A stretch of DNA of 64,000 nucleotides, from NCBI GenBank assembly GCA_017432285.1, contig JAFRJM010000008.1, forward strand, positions 44,153-108,152, written 5' to 3'. A program made the position numbers and the translations under genes. Source of the DNA: Oscillospiraceae bacterium. GTDB lineage: Bacteria > Bacillota > Clostridia > Oscillospirales > Ruminococcaceae. The notes under the pieces were generated by a model. That model was not told the DNA's origin, searched no databases, and worked only from the letters and a program-made list of their open reading frames with translations. Positions 48,161-56,426 of this stretch are shown here, piece after piece; within the stretch, counting starts at the first letter, position 1, and each line of letters starts with the position of its first letter.

Positions 48161-49888
48161 ATGAGGAACAAAGACTTGAAAGAACCGATTATCAGTTTCA
48201 AGAATTTCGGATTCCGTTATAAGGAACAGAAGAATCCGACACTTTTCGATATAAATCTCGATATCTATCCCGGTGAAAAGATCCTTATCATCGGTGCGTC
48301 GGGAAGTGGCAAATCGACTCTATGCAACTGCATCAACGGGCTAATTCCGTTCTCTTATGAAGGAGAGATCACCGGCAGCTGCACAGTCAACGGCATTGAG
48401 CCCCGCAGCGCTTCGATCTTCAAACTCTCCAACTATGTGGGCACTGTCCTTCAGGACAGCGATGCCCAGTTCGTCGGCCTCTCAGTAGGCGAAGACATAG
48501 CATTCGCTATGGAAAACGACATGATACCGAGAGCGGACATGCTCCCCGTCATCGAGCGTAACGCGAAAATGGTCGGTATGCAGGACTTCATAGATAAAGT
48601 CCCGTTCGAACTTTCGGGCGGACAGAAACAAAAAGTCGCCATCGCCGGTGTATTCGGCAATGACGTTGAGATCTTGATATTTGATGAGCCTCTGGCGGCG
48701 CTGGATCCACAGATGGGAATGACAGCCGTTGAGCTCATAGACGATATATCCAAAGAAAGCGGAAAGACGGTCGTGATCGTCGAACACCGCCTCGAAGATG
48801 TGCTCCATCGTCCAGTGGACAGGATCGTTCTTATGTCTGAAGGACGTATAGTCGCAGATATGGAACCGGATGAGCTGCTCAAATCATCCCTGCTCAAAGA
48901 GTGCGGAATCAGGGAACCGCTGTATATCACAGCGATGAAATATGCCGGATGCAGCCTGGAAGGAAACAGGAATCTGTGCGATCTCCCATCTCTGGAGTTC
49001 ACAGATGATAACGAGAAGAAACTCAGAGAGTTCTTCACCATGAGCAGAGAGCCTGTGAAAGAGAACGAAAATGAAACCGTCGTCTCGTTCAAAAACGTCA
49101 CATATTCATACAGCGGTGACAGAAACGAGCTGGACGATATCACTTTTGAGATCAAAAAAGGTGAAAGAGTAGCCATAATCGGTAAGAACGGTGCAGGCAA
49201 GTCAACTGCAGCGAAACTGCTTTGCGGAATAATAAGACCTGCGTCCGGAACGATCGAACTTGAGGGACAGGACATTAAAAATATGTCCGTCAAAGAGATC
49301 GGTGAGAGAGTTGGCTATGTCATGCAGGACCCCAACCAGATGATAGTCAAAGACATCATCAAGGAAGAGGTCGGACTTGCACTTAGCATAAGAGGCGTTC
49401 AAAAAGAAACGGCTGAGTCTCAGATCGCAAAGGTGCTCGAGATATGCGGCCTGTACAAGATGAGAAACTGGCCTGTGGATGCCATCAGCTACGGTCAGAA
49501 AAAGAGAGTCACAGTTGCGTCTATGATGGCTCTGGAGCCTGACGTATTCATCCTCGATGAGCCAACTGCCGGACAGGATTACAGAAGCTACACCGAGATC
49601 ATGAAATTCGTCAACACACTGAACAAAGAGTATGGCAAGACGATCCTGTTCATAACGCATGACATGCATCTTGCAATAGAGAACACGGACAGAGCTATAG
49701 TGTTTGCTGACGGAAACATGATCGCCGCTGACAAGGTGTTCACTGTCCTTGCGGATGAAGAGATAATCAAAAGGGCAAGCCTGAAGCAAACGTCACTCTA
49801 TAATCTGGCTGTGAAACTAGGACTGGATCCTGAATCAACAATCCAGCACTTTATCGAATATGAAAGGTCGGTGAAAGAGAATGAATAA
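48161..49888 (+). CDS. ECF transporter ATPase, fused A1-A2
   Basis: 575 residues with two ABC domains in one chain. Domain 1 (about 10-250): GASGSGKST, LSGGQKQKVAIAGVFG, ILIFDEPLAALDP, EHRLEDV. Domain 2 (about 305-560): GKNGAGKST, a Q-loop MQDPNQMIV, the altered signature ISYGQKKRVTVAS, VFILDEPTAGQD, THDMHLA. Fused A subunits of this type (YkoD-like) serve ECF modules with one S and one T gene, as found here. It energises the module and overlaps ecfT by eight bases. Confidence 0.9.
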   Translation: MRNKDLKEPIISFKNFGFRYKEQKNPTLFDINLDIYPGEKILIIGASGSGKSTLCNCINGLIPFSYEGEITGSCTVNGIEPRSASIFKLSNYVGTVLQDSDAQFVGLSVGEDIAFAMENDMIPRADMLPVIERNAKMVGMQDFIDKVPFELSGGQKQKVAIAGVFGNDVEILIFDEPLAALDPQMGMTAVELIDDISKESGKTVVIVEHRLEDVLHRPVDRIVLMSEGRIVADMEPDELLKSSLLKECGIREPLYITAMKYAGCSLEGNRNLCDLPSLEFTDDNEKKLREFFTMSREPVKENENETVVSFKNVTYSYSGDRNELDDITFEIKKGERVAIIGKNGAGKSTAAKLLCGIIRPASGTIELEGQDIKNMSVKEIGERVGYVMQDPNQMIVKDIIKEEVGLALSIRGVQKETAESQIAKVLEICGLYKMRNWPVDAISYGQKKRVTVASMMALEPDVFILDEPTAGQDYRSYTEIMKFVNTLNKEYGKTILFITHDMHLAIENTDRAIVFADGNMIAADKVFTVLADEEIIKRASLKQTSLYNLAVKLGLDPESTIQHFIEYERSVKENE

Positions 49889-50801
49889 CAAACTGGTTAT
49901 CAACTATACACCGGGGCCGACCTTCTTACATAAGCTTACGGGATTCACTAAGGTGTTCTCGTTTCTGATGATGACGGTCGCTATCATATGCACGTACGAC
50001 ATAAGGCTCCTGATCCCTCTCCTGATCATCAATATCTTTGAAATCATTTCAATGAAACCTGACTACAAACCGATAGTAATAATGTTTGCTATAACGTTCG
50101 TGACGGTTACTCTCATAGGAAACATAATGCTGTTTGTAGTCAGTCCCAATGTCGGACTCAACAATATAGGAGCGGAAAATATAATATGGCACAGTACCGG
50201 AAGGCTGTATCTTTCAAAGGAGTTCCTCTGGTACATGCTCGTTGTATTTATAAAGAGGACCGCATCCTTTGCTTCGGTTATAGCTTTTGCTCTCGCCACG
50301 ACTCCGTCAGAATTTGCTTCCGGACTCAACAAGGTCGGGCTCCCTTACAAAGTCTGTACGATAGTATCTCTCGCTTACAGGACGATCCCTGATATAGCCA
50401 ATGACTTCATCAACATAAGAAACAGTATGATGATGAGAGGTGTAGAGCTCTCAAAGAAAGCCAGCCTCTGGAAGCGGCTCAAAAATACCGTCCTGATCCT
50501 GGTCCCTCTGATCTTCACCGCTTTCGGAAAAGTCGGAAGCATAGCGAATGCCATGGATCTCAGAGGGTACGGAAAGAACAAGAAGCGCACCTGGTATGCA
50601 GAACGCGAACCGTCTAAGGGCGACATGGTCATCAGAGCTCTCTCTGTCGTGCTAGGCCTCCTTGCACTGTACTACATCATACGTTACAGAATAATCGATC
50701 CGTGGCCTGCAAAGATGTGGTGCCCATGGGTTAAATATGAGGACGTCATTCAAATAAACCAGATAGATACCATTTTCTTCATGAAATGGTTTAAAAAATA
50801 G
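49881..50801 (+). CDS. ecfT: ECF transporter T component
   Basis: 306 residues with about five hydrophobic segments in the first 130 residues and one near 260. Two cytoplasmic coupling motifs with the Arg-Gly pair that contacts the ATPases: MMMRGVEL and AMDLRGYGK. The C-terminus is longer than usual (KMWCPWVKYEDVIQINQID...). Overlaps the ATPase gene and is followed 25 bases later by the first SAM hydroxide-adenosyltransferase gene, so the transporter and these enzymes probably form one transcription unit. Confidence 0.88.
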   Translation: MNNKLVINYTPGPTFLHKLTGFTKVFSFLMMTVAIICTYDIRLLIPLLIINIFEIISMKPDYKPIVIMFAITFVTVTLIGNIMLFVVSPNVGLNNIGAENIIWHSTGRLYLSKEFLWYMLVVFIKRTASFASVIAFALATTPSEFASGLNKVGLPYKVCTIVSLAYRTIPDIANDFINIRNSMMMRGVELSKKASLWKRLKNTVLILVPLIFTAFGKVGSIANAMDLRGYGKNKKRTWYAEREPSKGDMVIRALSVVLGLLALYYIIRYRIIDPWPAKMWCPWVKYEDVIQINQIDTIFFMKWFKK

Positions 50802-50826
50802 CGAAACGGACGGAGGTAATTGAAAG

Positions 50827-51663
50827 TTGGCATATTTAGTCATTCAGACAGACTTTGGAACAGGATCTCTCTCAGTCAGCGCAATGCATGGAGTATGCGC
50901 TATGGTAGACCCTGATCTCAAGGTCGCCGACGGTAACAACGCTGTGGATCAGTTCAACGTGCTTGATGCCTCGGAATCACTCATGTATCTCCTGCCCTAT
51001 TGGCCGAAAGGCACAGTATTCGTATCAGTCATTGATCCCGGAGTAGGCACTGCGAGAAAAAGCTGTGTCGCGAAACTAAAAGACGGGCAGTATGTGGTTA
51101 CCCCGGACAACGGAACGCTCACATACATCAAGGAGCGCATAGGTATCGAGTCCGTCAGAGAGATCGATGAAAAGGTAAACAGACTCAAAGGTTCCGAAGG
51201 GATCAACATCTTCCACGGAAGAGACGTGTATGCATATTGCGGAGCGAGACTTGCCGCGGGAATTATCGACTTTGAAGGCGTTGGACCAGAGTATCCTGTT
51301 AGCGAGATAGTTGAAGCTCCGTATATCAAGCCGGAAAAAACCGACTCCCAGGTATCCGGAATGATAAACGAGGCCGGCGAACACTTCGGCCTTGTTGGAA
51401 CCAACATCCCGTTCGAATGGTTGGAAGAACTGGGTATGGTATACGGTGATAACGTCAATGTTACTATCATGAACGGTGACACCACTGTTTTCGAAAACAC
51501 TATCCCTCTCGCAAAATCTTTCGGATTCGTGAGCATCGGACAGACATTGCTGCTCAGTTCGGAAACAAGAACCGTCATGATGGCAGTGAACCAGGGGAAC
51601 GCTGTGACCGATTTCGGCATCGGATTCGGTCCCAAGTGGAAAATGATAGTAAGAAAGGGATGA
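50827..51663 (+). CDS. SAM hydroxide adenosyltransferase (copy 1, intact)
   Basis: 278 residues from a TTG start with GGAGGT nine bases upstream. DUF62/SAM_HAT family, which splits S-adenosylmethionine with water into adenosine and methionine and is related to the SAM fluorinase/chlorinase. Key residues present: TDFG (8-11), Asp70 and Arg77 of DPGVGTAR, PDNG (93-96) and His130 of FHGRD, i.e. the Asp-Arg-His triad with normal spacing. N-terminal catalytic and C-terminal beta-barrel domains are complete. Starts 25 bases after ecfT. Confidence 0.9.
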   Translation: MAYLVIQTDFGTGSLSVSAMHGVCAMVDPDLKVADGNNAVDQFNVLDASESLMYLLPYWPKGTVFVSVIDPGVGTARKSCVAKLKDGQYVVTPDNGTLTYIKERIGIESVREIDEKVNRLKGSEGINIFHGRDVYAYCGARLAAGIIDFEGVGPEYPVSEIVEAPYIKPEKTDSQVSGMINEAGEHFGLVGTNIPFEWLEELGMVYGDNVNVTIMNGDTTVFENTIPLAKSFGFVSIGQTLLLSSETRTVMMAVNQGNAVTDFGIGFGPKWKMIVRKG

Positions 51664-51668
51664 GCCTA

Positions 51669-52487
51669 ATGGCAAGTTCAGTAGTGATACATTCGGACAG
51701 TGGCACTTATAGCACACTGTTCGCAAAAACGGCAGGCATTATTGCCTGTCTGGCCCCGGAAGCGGAGATCGTCGATGCCAGTCAGGGATTCGAGCGTGGC
51801 AACATAAGGCAGATATCTGCATATTTATTCACATCCGTTCCATTCTGGCCGGACGGGACGGTATTCCTTTCTCTAGCAGGAGAAGGAGATCCTGTCGCAG
51901 TGAGACTTGCATCTGGCAGTTATATAATCAGTCCTAATAATGGAACTGCCACGATGTGCGCGAAGAGTTTCGGAGCTGAGTCCGTGAGGTTTATCGATAC
52001 GGAGAAATTCGGCGGAGATGAATGGGCTTTAGTGAGATGCGCTGCTGCACTCGCATCCGGAGAATCCTTTGATGACATCGGAAGACTCGCCGAAGAAGGA
52101 GAAACCGTCTATTATGATCTGTCGGTATCCATGATAGGGGACGGATACGCCGAAGGCGAGGTCAGCATGCTTCTCATGACTTTCGGAAATATTACCTTCA
52201 GCATAGGAACGGATGAGTTCGAGAATACCGGGATAAGAACTGGTGACGCTGTACGAGTCACATTCACCAGAAACGGCAGTATTGAGTGGCAGGCAGATAT
52301 GACCTATCAGCCGTCGTTCGGATATGTGCCTGAAGGAGCACCCGTCGTATTCAATGGCAGTTCAGGATATATGGACATAGGCCTTAACAAAAAGAACTTC
52401 ATCAAGAGATGCATCCCTCAGATCCTCGATGCTGATGATCCGGGAGAGTTCAAAGTAAGGATTGAAAAGATCGGAGGCAAACAATGA
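51669..52487 (+). CDS. SAM hydroxide adenosyltransferase paralogue (copy 2, catalytic residues lost)
   Basis: 272 residues from the ATG at 51669 with AAAGGG upstream. Collinear with copy 1 in length and domain order, but the motifs are changed: HSDSG for TDFG, LAGEGDPVAVRL in place of DPGVGxxR (Asp and Arg gone), SPNNG for PDNG, and GGDEWAL where HGRD is expected (His gone). The frame is fully open and has a good ribosome site, so it is not a random pseudogene. Either a non-catalytic subunit that forms mixed trimers with the active copies, or a binding protein with a new role (inference). Confidence 0.8.
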   Translation: MASSVVIHSDSGTYSTLFAKTAGIIACLAPEAEIVDASQGFERGNIRQISAYLFTSVPFWPDGTVFLSLAGEGDPVAVRLASGSYIISPNNGTATMCAKSFGAESVRFIDTEKFGGDEWALVRCAAALASGESFDDIGRLAEEGETVYYDLSVSMIGDGYAEGEVSMLLMTFGNITFSIGTDEFENTGIRTGDAVRVTFTRNGSIEWQADMTYQPSFGYVPEGAPVVFNGSSGYMDIGLNKKNFIKRCIPQILDADDPGEFKVRIEKIGGKQ

Positions 52488-53344
52488 AACCCTGTATAGT
52501 TCTTCAGTCGGACTTTGGAATTTCGACAGGTCTTCCTGCGTCTATGACTGCAGTTATCGTAAAACTGGACCCGGAGATAAGGGTGTTTGATCTCTGCCAT
52601 GAAGTCCGGGAATACGACATCAGAGAAGGCGGAAGCATTCTGGCTTCCACGTTCCCATACTGGCCTGACGGCACCATCTTCGTATCGGTCGTTGATCCTG
52701 GCGTAGGAACCAACAGGAGAAGCTGCGTTGCACTTATGGATAACGGAAGCTTTGTGGTCACTCCGGACAACGGAACGTTAAGTTATCTTTATGACAGGAT
52801 AGCATCCGTACGTGAAATAGACGAAAAAATAAACAGGCTTCCCGGTTCAGATGATCATCACACATTCCACGGAAGGGATGTCTACGCTTACACTGCTGCC
52901 AGACTTGCATCCGGGATCATAGATTTTACCGGTGTCGGGCTTGAATTCGCTAAAGAGACACTTGTGAGATTCAGCATGCCTACGGCCGAGATCATTAACG
53001 GGGTAGCATGCGGCGAGATCACAGGTGCGCACGACCATTTCGGGAATGTGGGCATTTCCATTCCTAATGAAATGATAAAAGAGGTAGGGATTAATCTCGG
53101 GGACATGTGCAGACTTGAGATTATAAAGGATGGAATAGTCATCTACGACAGGATCATGATGTTTCACAAGTCTTTCGGCTGGGTGAAACCAGGTGAACCC
53201 ATTCTCAACGAGTGCAGCAATGACTACGTGGAACTATCTATAAATCAAGGCAGTTTCTGTGAGCTCGAGATGCCTGAACTGCTCAGGGAATACGATCTGT
53301 CACAGTATAAAGTCAGAATATCTCCTTTAAAGGAGGAAATTTGA
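52484..53344 (+). CDS. SAM hydroxide adenosyltransferase (copy 3, intact)
   Basis: 286 residues overlapping copy 2 by four bases (ATGA). All family motifs: QSDFG, VVDPGVGTNR (Asp and Arg seven apart), TPDNG, TFHGRD. Region after QSDFG differs from copies 1 and 4 (ISTGLPASMTAV instead of GSAMHG), so the adenosine-side pocket may differ. Complete C-terminal domain ending QYKVRISPLKEE. Confidence 0.88.
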   Translation: MKPCIVLQSDFGISTGLPASMTAVIVKLDPEIRVFDLCHEVREYDIREGGSILASTFPYWPDGTIFVSVVDPGVGTNRRSCVALMDNGSFVVTPDNGTLSYLYDRIASVREIDEKINRLPGSDDHHTFHGRDVYAYTAARLASGIIDFTGVGLEFAKETLVRFSMPTAEIINGVACGEITGAHDHFGNVGISIPNEMIKEVGINLGDMCRLEIIKDGIVIYDRIMMFHKSFGWVKPGEPILNECSNDYVELSINQGSFCELEMPELLREYDLSQYKVRISPLKEEI

Positions 53345-54198
53345 TGAAACCAATTATCGTGATGCAGACTGACTTCGGTGTAGGAGGAGGCAGTGCCATG
53401 CACGGCACATGCCTCAAAGTAGACCCGGAGTTAGAAATATATGAAGCAAATCACAGTATTGAGAAGTTCAATGTCCAGGCTGCCAGCAGAAGCCTTCACA
53501 ACATCACCCCGTACTGGCCGGAAGGAACCATATTCGTATCGGTAATAGACCCTGGCGTCGGTACTTCAAGAAGAGCATGCGTTGCTCTTCTCAATAACGG
53601 AAGCTATGTAGTATCTCCCGACAATGGTTCGCTGACATTGCTTCTGGACAGCCCCGGTATCAAGGCAGTCAGAGAGATAGATGAGACTGTCAACAGACTC
53701 AAAGGCACCGAGAAAGTCAGCATATTCCATGGAAGGGATCTTTTCGCTTACTGCGCTGCGAAACTGGCTGCAGGGATAATAGATTTCAAAGGTGTCGGAC
53801 CGGAGTATCCAGTCGATGAGATCGTCAGGTATTCAGAGCTTGGTTACTCGGTCTCTGCCGGAAAAGTAACAGGGTTCTCAACAGCCATGATGAGGACATT
53901 CGGAAATCTGGAGACAAGTATTCCTATAGAAGCAGCTGAAAAAGCAGGGCTCGTCCTTGGGAAAGATGTTCATGTGATCATCATGAATGCCGGGAAGACA
54001 GTATTCGACAAGGATATACCGTTCAGGCCTTCTTTTGGATGGGTCAGCGAAGGCGAAGAACTCGTATACAACAGCAGCGACGGTGTTCTGGGAATCGGAA
54101 TAAACCTTGGGGACTTCATCAGTAAATATGGTATAGGCTTCGGTGAAGACTGGACAGTCATTATAGAAAAGGAGCGCGTGTCATGGGATACATTGTGA
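53344..54198 (+). CDS. SAM hydroxide adenosyltransferase (copy 4, intact)
   Basis: 284 residues; the ATG at 53344 overlaps the copy 3 stop by one base and follows AAAGGAGG. Motifs: QTDFGVGGGSAMHG, VIDPGVGTSR, SPDNG, IFHGRD. Closest by eye to copies 1 and 5 (shared GTIFVSVIDPGVGT, AYCAAKLAAGIIDFKGVGPEYP). Full C-terminal domain. Overlaps copy 5 by 16 bases. Confidence 0.88.
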   Translation: MKPIIVMQTDFGVGGGSAMHGTCLKVDPELEIYEANHSIEKFNVQAASRSLHNITPYWPEGTIFVSVIDPGVGTSRRACVALLNNGSYVVSPDNGSLTLLLDSPGIKAVREIDETVNRLKGTEKVSIFHGRDLFAYCAAKLAAGIIDFKGVGPEYPVDEIVRYSELGYSVSAGKVTGFSTAMMRTFGNLETSIPIEAAEKAGLVLGKDVHVIIMNAGKTVFDKDIPFRPSFGWVSEGEELVYNSSDGVLGIGINLGDFISKYGIGFGEDWTVIIEKERVSWDTL

Positions 54199-54683
54199 TG
54201 CAGACCGATTTCGGCAGAGGCGGATCGGGGGCTATGGCCGGTGTGTGTAAGATCGTGGACAAGTCTCTCAAAGTCTACAACATAACCCATGAGGTCCCGA
54301 AATTCAACGTGAAAGCTGCCGGGCATAATCTTACTGAAGTACTGCCATACTGGCCTAAAGGAACAGTGTTTGTATCAGTGATAGACCCAGGAGTGGGCAC
54401 TGAAAGAAAGGCTTCGGTCGCTGAGACTCAGAATGGCTACTATATAGTGACTCCTGATAACGGATGTCTAGCTGAGATAGCTGAACAATACGGAATAAAA
54501 GCAATCAGGGAAATAGACCAATCTATCAACAGATATAAAGGAAATCAATGGTCTGTAAAGTCCGATATATTCCATGGAAGAGATATATTCGCATATTGCG
54601 GGGCACGACTTGCAGCCGGCATTATAACCATTGAAGAGGTTGGTCCCGAATACCCCGCCGACGAAATAGTAGGACTGGGCTAA
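54183..54683 (+). CDS. SAM hydroxide adenosyltransferase (copy 5, C-terminal domain missing)
   Basis: 166 residues. Contains the full N-terminal catalytic domain with triad motifs (QTDFGRGG, VIDPGVGTER, TPDNG, IFHGRD) and stops with a TAA after PEYPADEIVGLG, exactly at the domain border. The C-terminal barrel of about 115 residues, which covers the adenine in the known trimer, is absent. Whether it is a natural single-domain form or a recent truncation cannot be told; 230 bases downstream show no leftover of the domain. Could pair with the C-terminal domain of another copy. Confidence 0.82.
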   Translation: MGYIVMQTDFGRGGSGAMAGVCKIVDKSLKVYNITHEVPKFNVKAAGHNLTEVLPYWPKGTVFVSVIDPGVGTERKASVAETQNGYYIVTPDNGCLAEIAEQYGIKAIREIDQSINRYKGNQWSVKSDIFHGRDIFAYCGARLAAGIITIEEVGPEYPADEIVGLG

Positions 54684-54692
54684 TCACATAAA

Positions 54693-54730
54693 TAAAAGAC
54701 CGGAAGGCTTTAGTGGCATCCGATCTTTTA
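54693..54730 (+). terminator. Terminator of the ECF/SAM hydrolase operon
   Basis: TAAAAGACCGGA pairs with TCCGATCTTTTA (one mismatch), with a short inner stem, nine bases after the copy 5 stop; followed by TAATATG. Confidence 0.65.
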
Positions 54731-54826
54731 TAATATGAACCTCTTCCCGTTCTAGATCAGTAAAGAGTCATATAGTTTTCTGTTTTTGTTGTGTGAAAGT
54801 CCTCAGGCCTATATACTGTCCTATCG

Positions 54827-54855
54827 TTCACAATTTAAACAATTAACTGTATTAT
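54827..54855 (+). promoter_or_regulatory. Promoter of the third URO-D gene
   Basis: TTCACA (54827-54832) and TATTAT (54850-54855) are 17 bases apart, about 60 bases upstream of the start codon at 54914, in AT-rich DNA. Confidence 0.5.
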
Positions 54856-54913
54856 AAGATTATAGATGTATCCGAAACCCGTATCACACAGACACACGAT
54901 AAGGAGACTCAGA

Positions 54914-55948
54914 ATGAAATTCGATCCTAAAGAGATAGAAAACGCTAAAATAATAGAAGGAAGAGGCGGCCGAAAAATATCCGTGTTTGCCTCGCCGATC
55001 ACTCCAAGAGAGAACTTTCGCAGAGCTCTCAGGCATGAAGCGATGTGGATGCCTTCTGCATTTGACAAAGGCGGCGCTCTCAACGAAATAATACCGGATA
55101 ACCCGGCCAGGATGAGAGGCGGTCTTGACATGTTCGGTATATACTGGGAATTCGTTCCTCGTGCAGGTGGATCTATAGTACGTCCTGGAAACCCGACTCT
55201 TACCGACATAACCAAATGGAGAGAAATCATTAAATTCCCTGATGTAGACAGTTGGGATTGGGAAGGACAGGTTGAGGCGGAAAGGCAGAACTTGAAAGAG
55301 GATCAGAAGTTTGTATTCTTCACGATCCTCACAGGCTATTTTGAAAGATTGATTTCCTTCATGGACTTCGGTCCTGCAGCATACACGCTGATGAACCGCA
55401 AAGTAAAGCAGGATGTGAAAGACTTGATGGATGCCTTAGCTAACCTGTGGATAGACATTGTTGACCATGTTTACAAATACTATGGCGATCTCGTGGATGG
55501 CATTACTCTTCATGATGACTGGGGCGCTCAGGATGGGCCTTTCTTCAACGAGAGAGTCGTCAGAGAAATGATCGTCCCTTACATGCGCAAAGTCACTGAC
55601 CACATTCACAGTCTTGGATATGTCACCAATCTTCATTCCTGCGGCAAAGTAGAAAAACTCGTGCCGTGCATGATAGAGGCAGGGTTTGACTGCTGGGACG
55701 GTATGGCTATTAACGACTATCATATGTTATACGAGCTATACGGCGATAAGATCCTTATGAATGTTCCCGCAAATGACTATCCGGCAGATGCAGACGATGA
55801 AGCAAAAAAAGAATGGGCAGCTCGATTTGTAGAAGAATTCGCAAATAAAGAGAAACCGGCAGCCTTATCGTTCTATAACGATCCCGGATTTGAGTTTGAT
55901 TCTGAAATATACAAACTAACAAGACTAAAATTCGATTACGACAACTGA
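54914..55948 (+). CDS. URO-D family methyltransferase, paralogue of 23259-24341
   Basis: 344 residues from the ATG at 54914 with AAGGAGA upstream; a frame extension to 54866 has no ribosome site. Same subfamily as 23259-24341: SPITPREN, DMFGIYWEFVP, LHDDWGAQDGPFFNERVV, NLHSCGKVEKL with His241 and Cys243 as likely zinc ligands, WDGMAINDYH. Monocistronic with its own promoter and terminator, 25 kb from the operon that holds the corrinoid protein, so it probably feeds another methyl donor into the same corrinoid pathway (inference). Confidence 0.82.
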   Translation: MKFDPKEIENAKIIEGRGGRKISVFASPITPRENFRRALRHEAMWMPSAFDKGGALNEIIPDNPARMRGGLDMFGIYWEFVPRAGGSIVRPGNPTLTDITKWREIIKFPDVDSWDWEGQVEAERQNLKEDQKFVFFTILTGYFERLISFMDFGPAAYTLMNRKVKQDVKDLMDALANLWIDIVDHVYKYYGDLVDGITLHDDWGAQDGPFFNERVVREMIVPYMRKVTDHIHSLGYVTNLHSCGKVEKLVPCMIEAGFDCWDGMAINDYHMLYELYGDKILMNVPANDYPADADDEAKKEWAARFVEEFANKEKPAALSFYNDPGFEFDSEIYKLTRLKFDYDN

Positions 55949-55958
55949 ACAGCCTCTA

Positions 55959-55985
55959 GAAGAGCACATGATGTGCTCTTCTTTT
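55959..55985 (+). terminator. Terminator of the third URO-D gene
   Basis: Stem GAAGAGCACA with its complement, followed by CTTTTG, 10 bases after the stop. Confidence 0.8.
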
Positions 55986-55995
55986 GCCCTACCAT

Positions 55996-56028
55996 GAAAA
56001 CACCCATGTTTTAAGCACGGGTGTTTTC
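55996..56028. terminator. Second hairpin after the URO-D gene
   Basis: Ten-bp stem GAAAACACCC / GGGTGTTTTC with a 13-base loop. A-run on one side and T-run on the other allow function in both directions, perhaps ending transcription of the lost gene that lay to the right. Confidence 0.5.
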
Positions 56029-56215
56029 GCTTTAACCTATAATTTACTGTTTTATCTTGTTTTCTTAAGCCTAATCATGTTGAAAGAAAGCTTCCTGGCG
56101 TGAACATCTATGATTCCACCGTCCATTTTGGTCTTTCTTCCATTCTGTCCAGTATAAGGGCGTGAACGCCATCGTCTCTGGCGATGGTCCAGCTGTTCTC
56201 CGGGGAATCCAGTGA

Positions 56216-56377
56216 AACAAATACAAACTCGCCGGTATCGTACTGGAGCACAATGGAGGCAATCAGACCAAAACAGCAAAAAGCCTTGGCATTAGCCGAA
56301 CAACACTCTGGAGAATGCTATGTCAACCGCTTGCAAATGGATTCGCGAGCTTTTGCTCCGAGGCCACAAGACAATAA
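56216..56377 (+). pseudogene. C-terminal stump of a sigma54-dependent regulator (Fis-type HTH)
   Basis: A 53-codon open stretch, ended by TAA at 56375, without start codon. It encodes LAGIVLEHNGGNQTKTAKS and then LGISRTTLWRML, the typical Fis-like DNA-binding end of sigma54 activators of the PrpR/AcoR type. The GAFTGA-bearing AAA+ domain and everything upstream are missing; an in-frame TGA precedes the homology and the DNA before it is unrelated. The stop runs into a strong terminator, so this is the true gene end. Sigma54 activators often control corrinoid methyltransferase genes, and the neighbour on the left is such a gene, so this may be its lost regulator (inference). Confidence 0.75.
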
Positions 56378-56417
56378 AAACCCCGTAATATGGCGATTAG
56401 CCGTATTACGGGGTTTT
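56377..56417. terminator. Strong bidirectional terminator
   Basis: 14-bp stem AAAACCCCGTAATA with its exact complement and further inner pairing (TGGC/GCC), A-run and T-run on both sides. It closes the sigma54 remnant on the plus strand and the deacetylase operon (stop 56427) on the minus strand. Confidence 0.88.
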
Positions 56418-56426
56418 GCCCTCCTG

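Noticed and set aside
50827-54683. SAM-dependent fluorinase or chlorinase.
   Set aside because: The intact copies have the Asp-Arg-His triad and HGRD pattern of the water-using SAM hydroxide adenosyltransferases; nothing seen specifically supports halide use.
56052-56279. Short minus-strand frames opposite the sigma54 remnant, one of which ends in a protein-like stretch (VFVSLDSPENSWTIARDDG).
   Set aside because: No start or ribosome site, length under 60 codons, and overlap with the clear plus-strand HTH. It may be a second gene remnant, but I could not support that.
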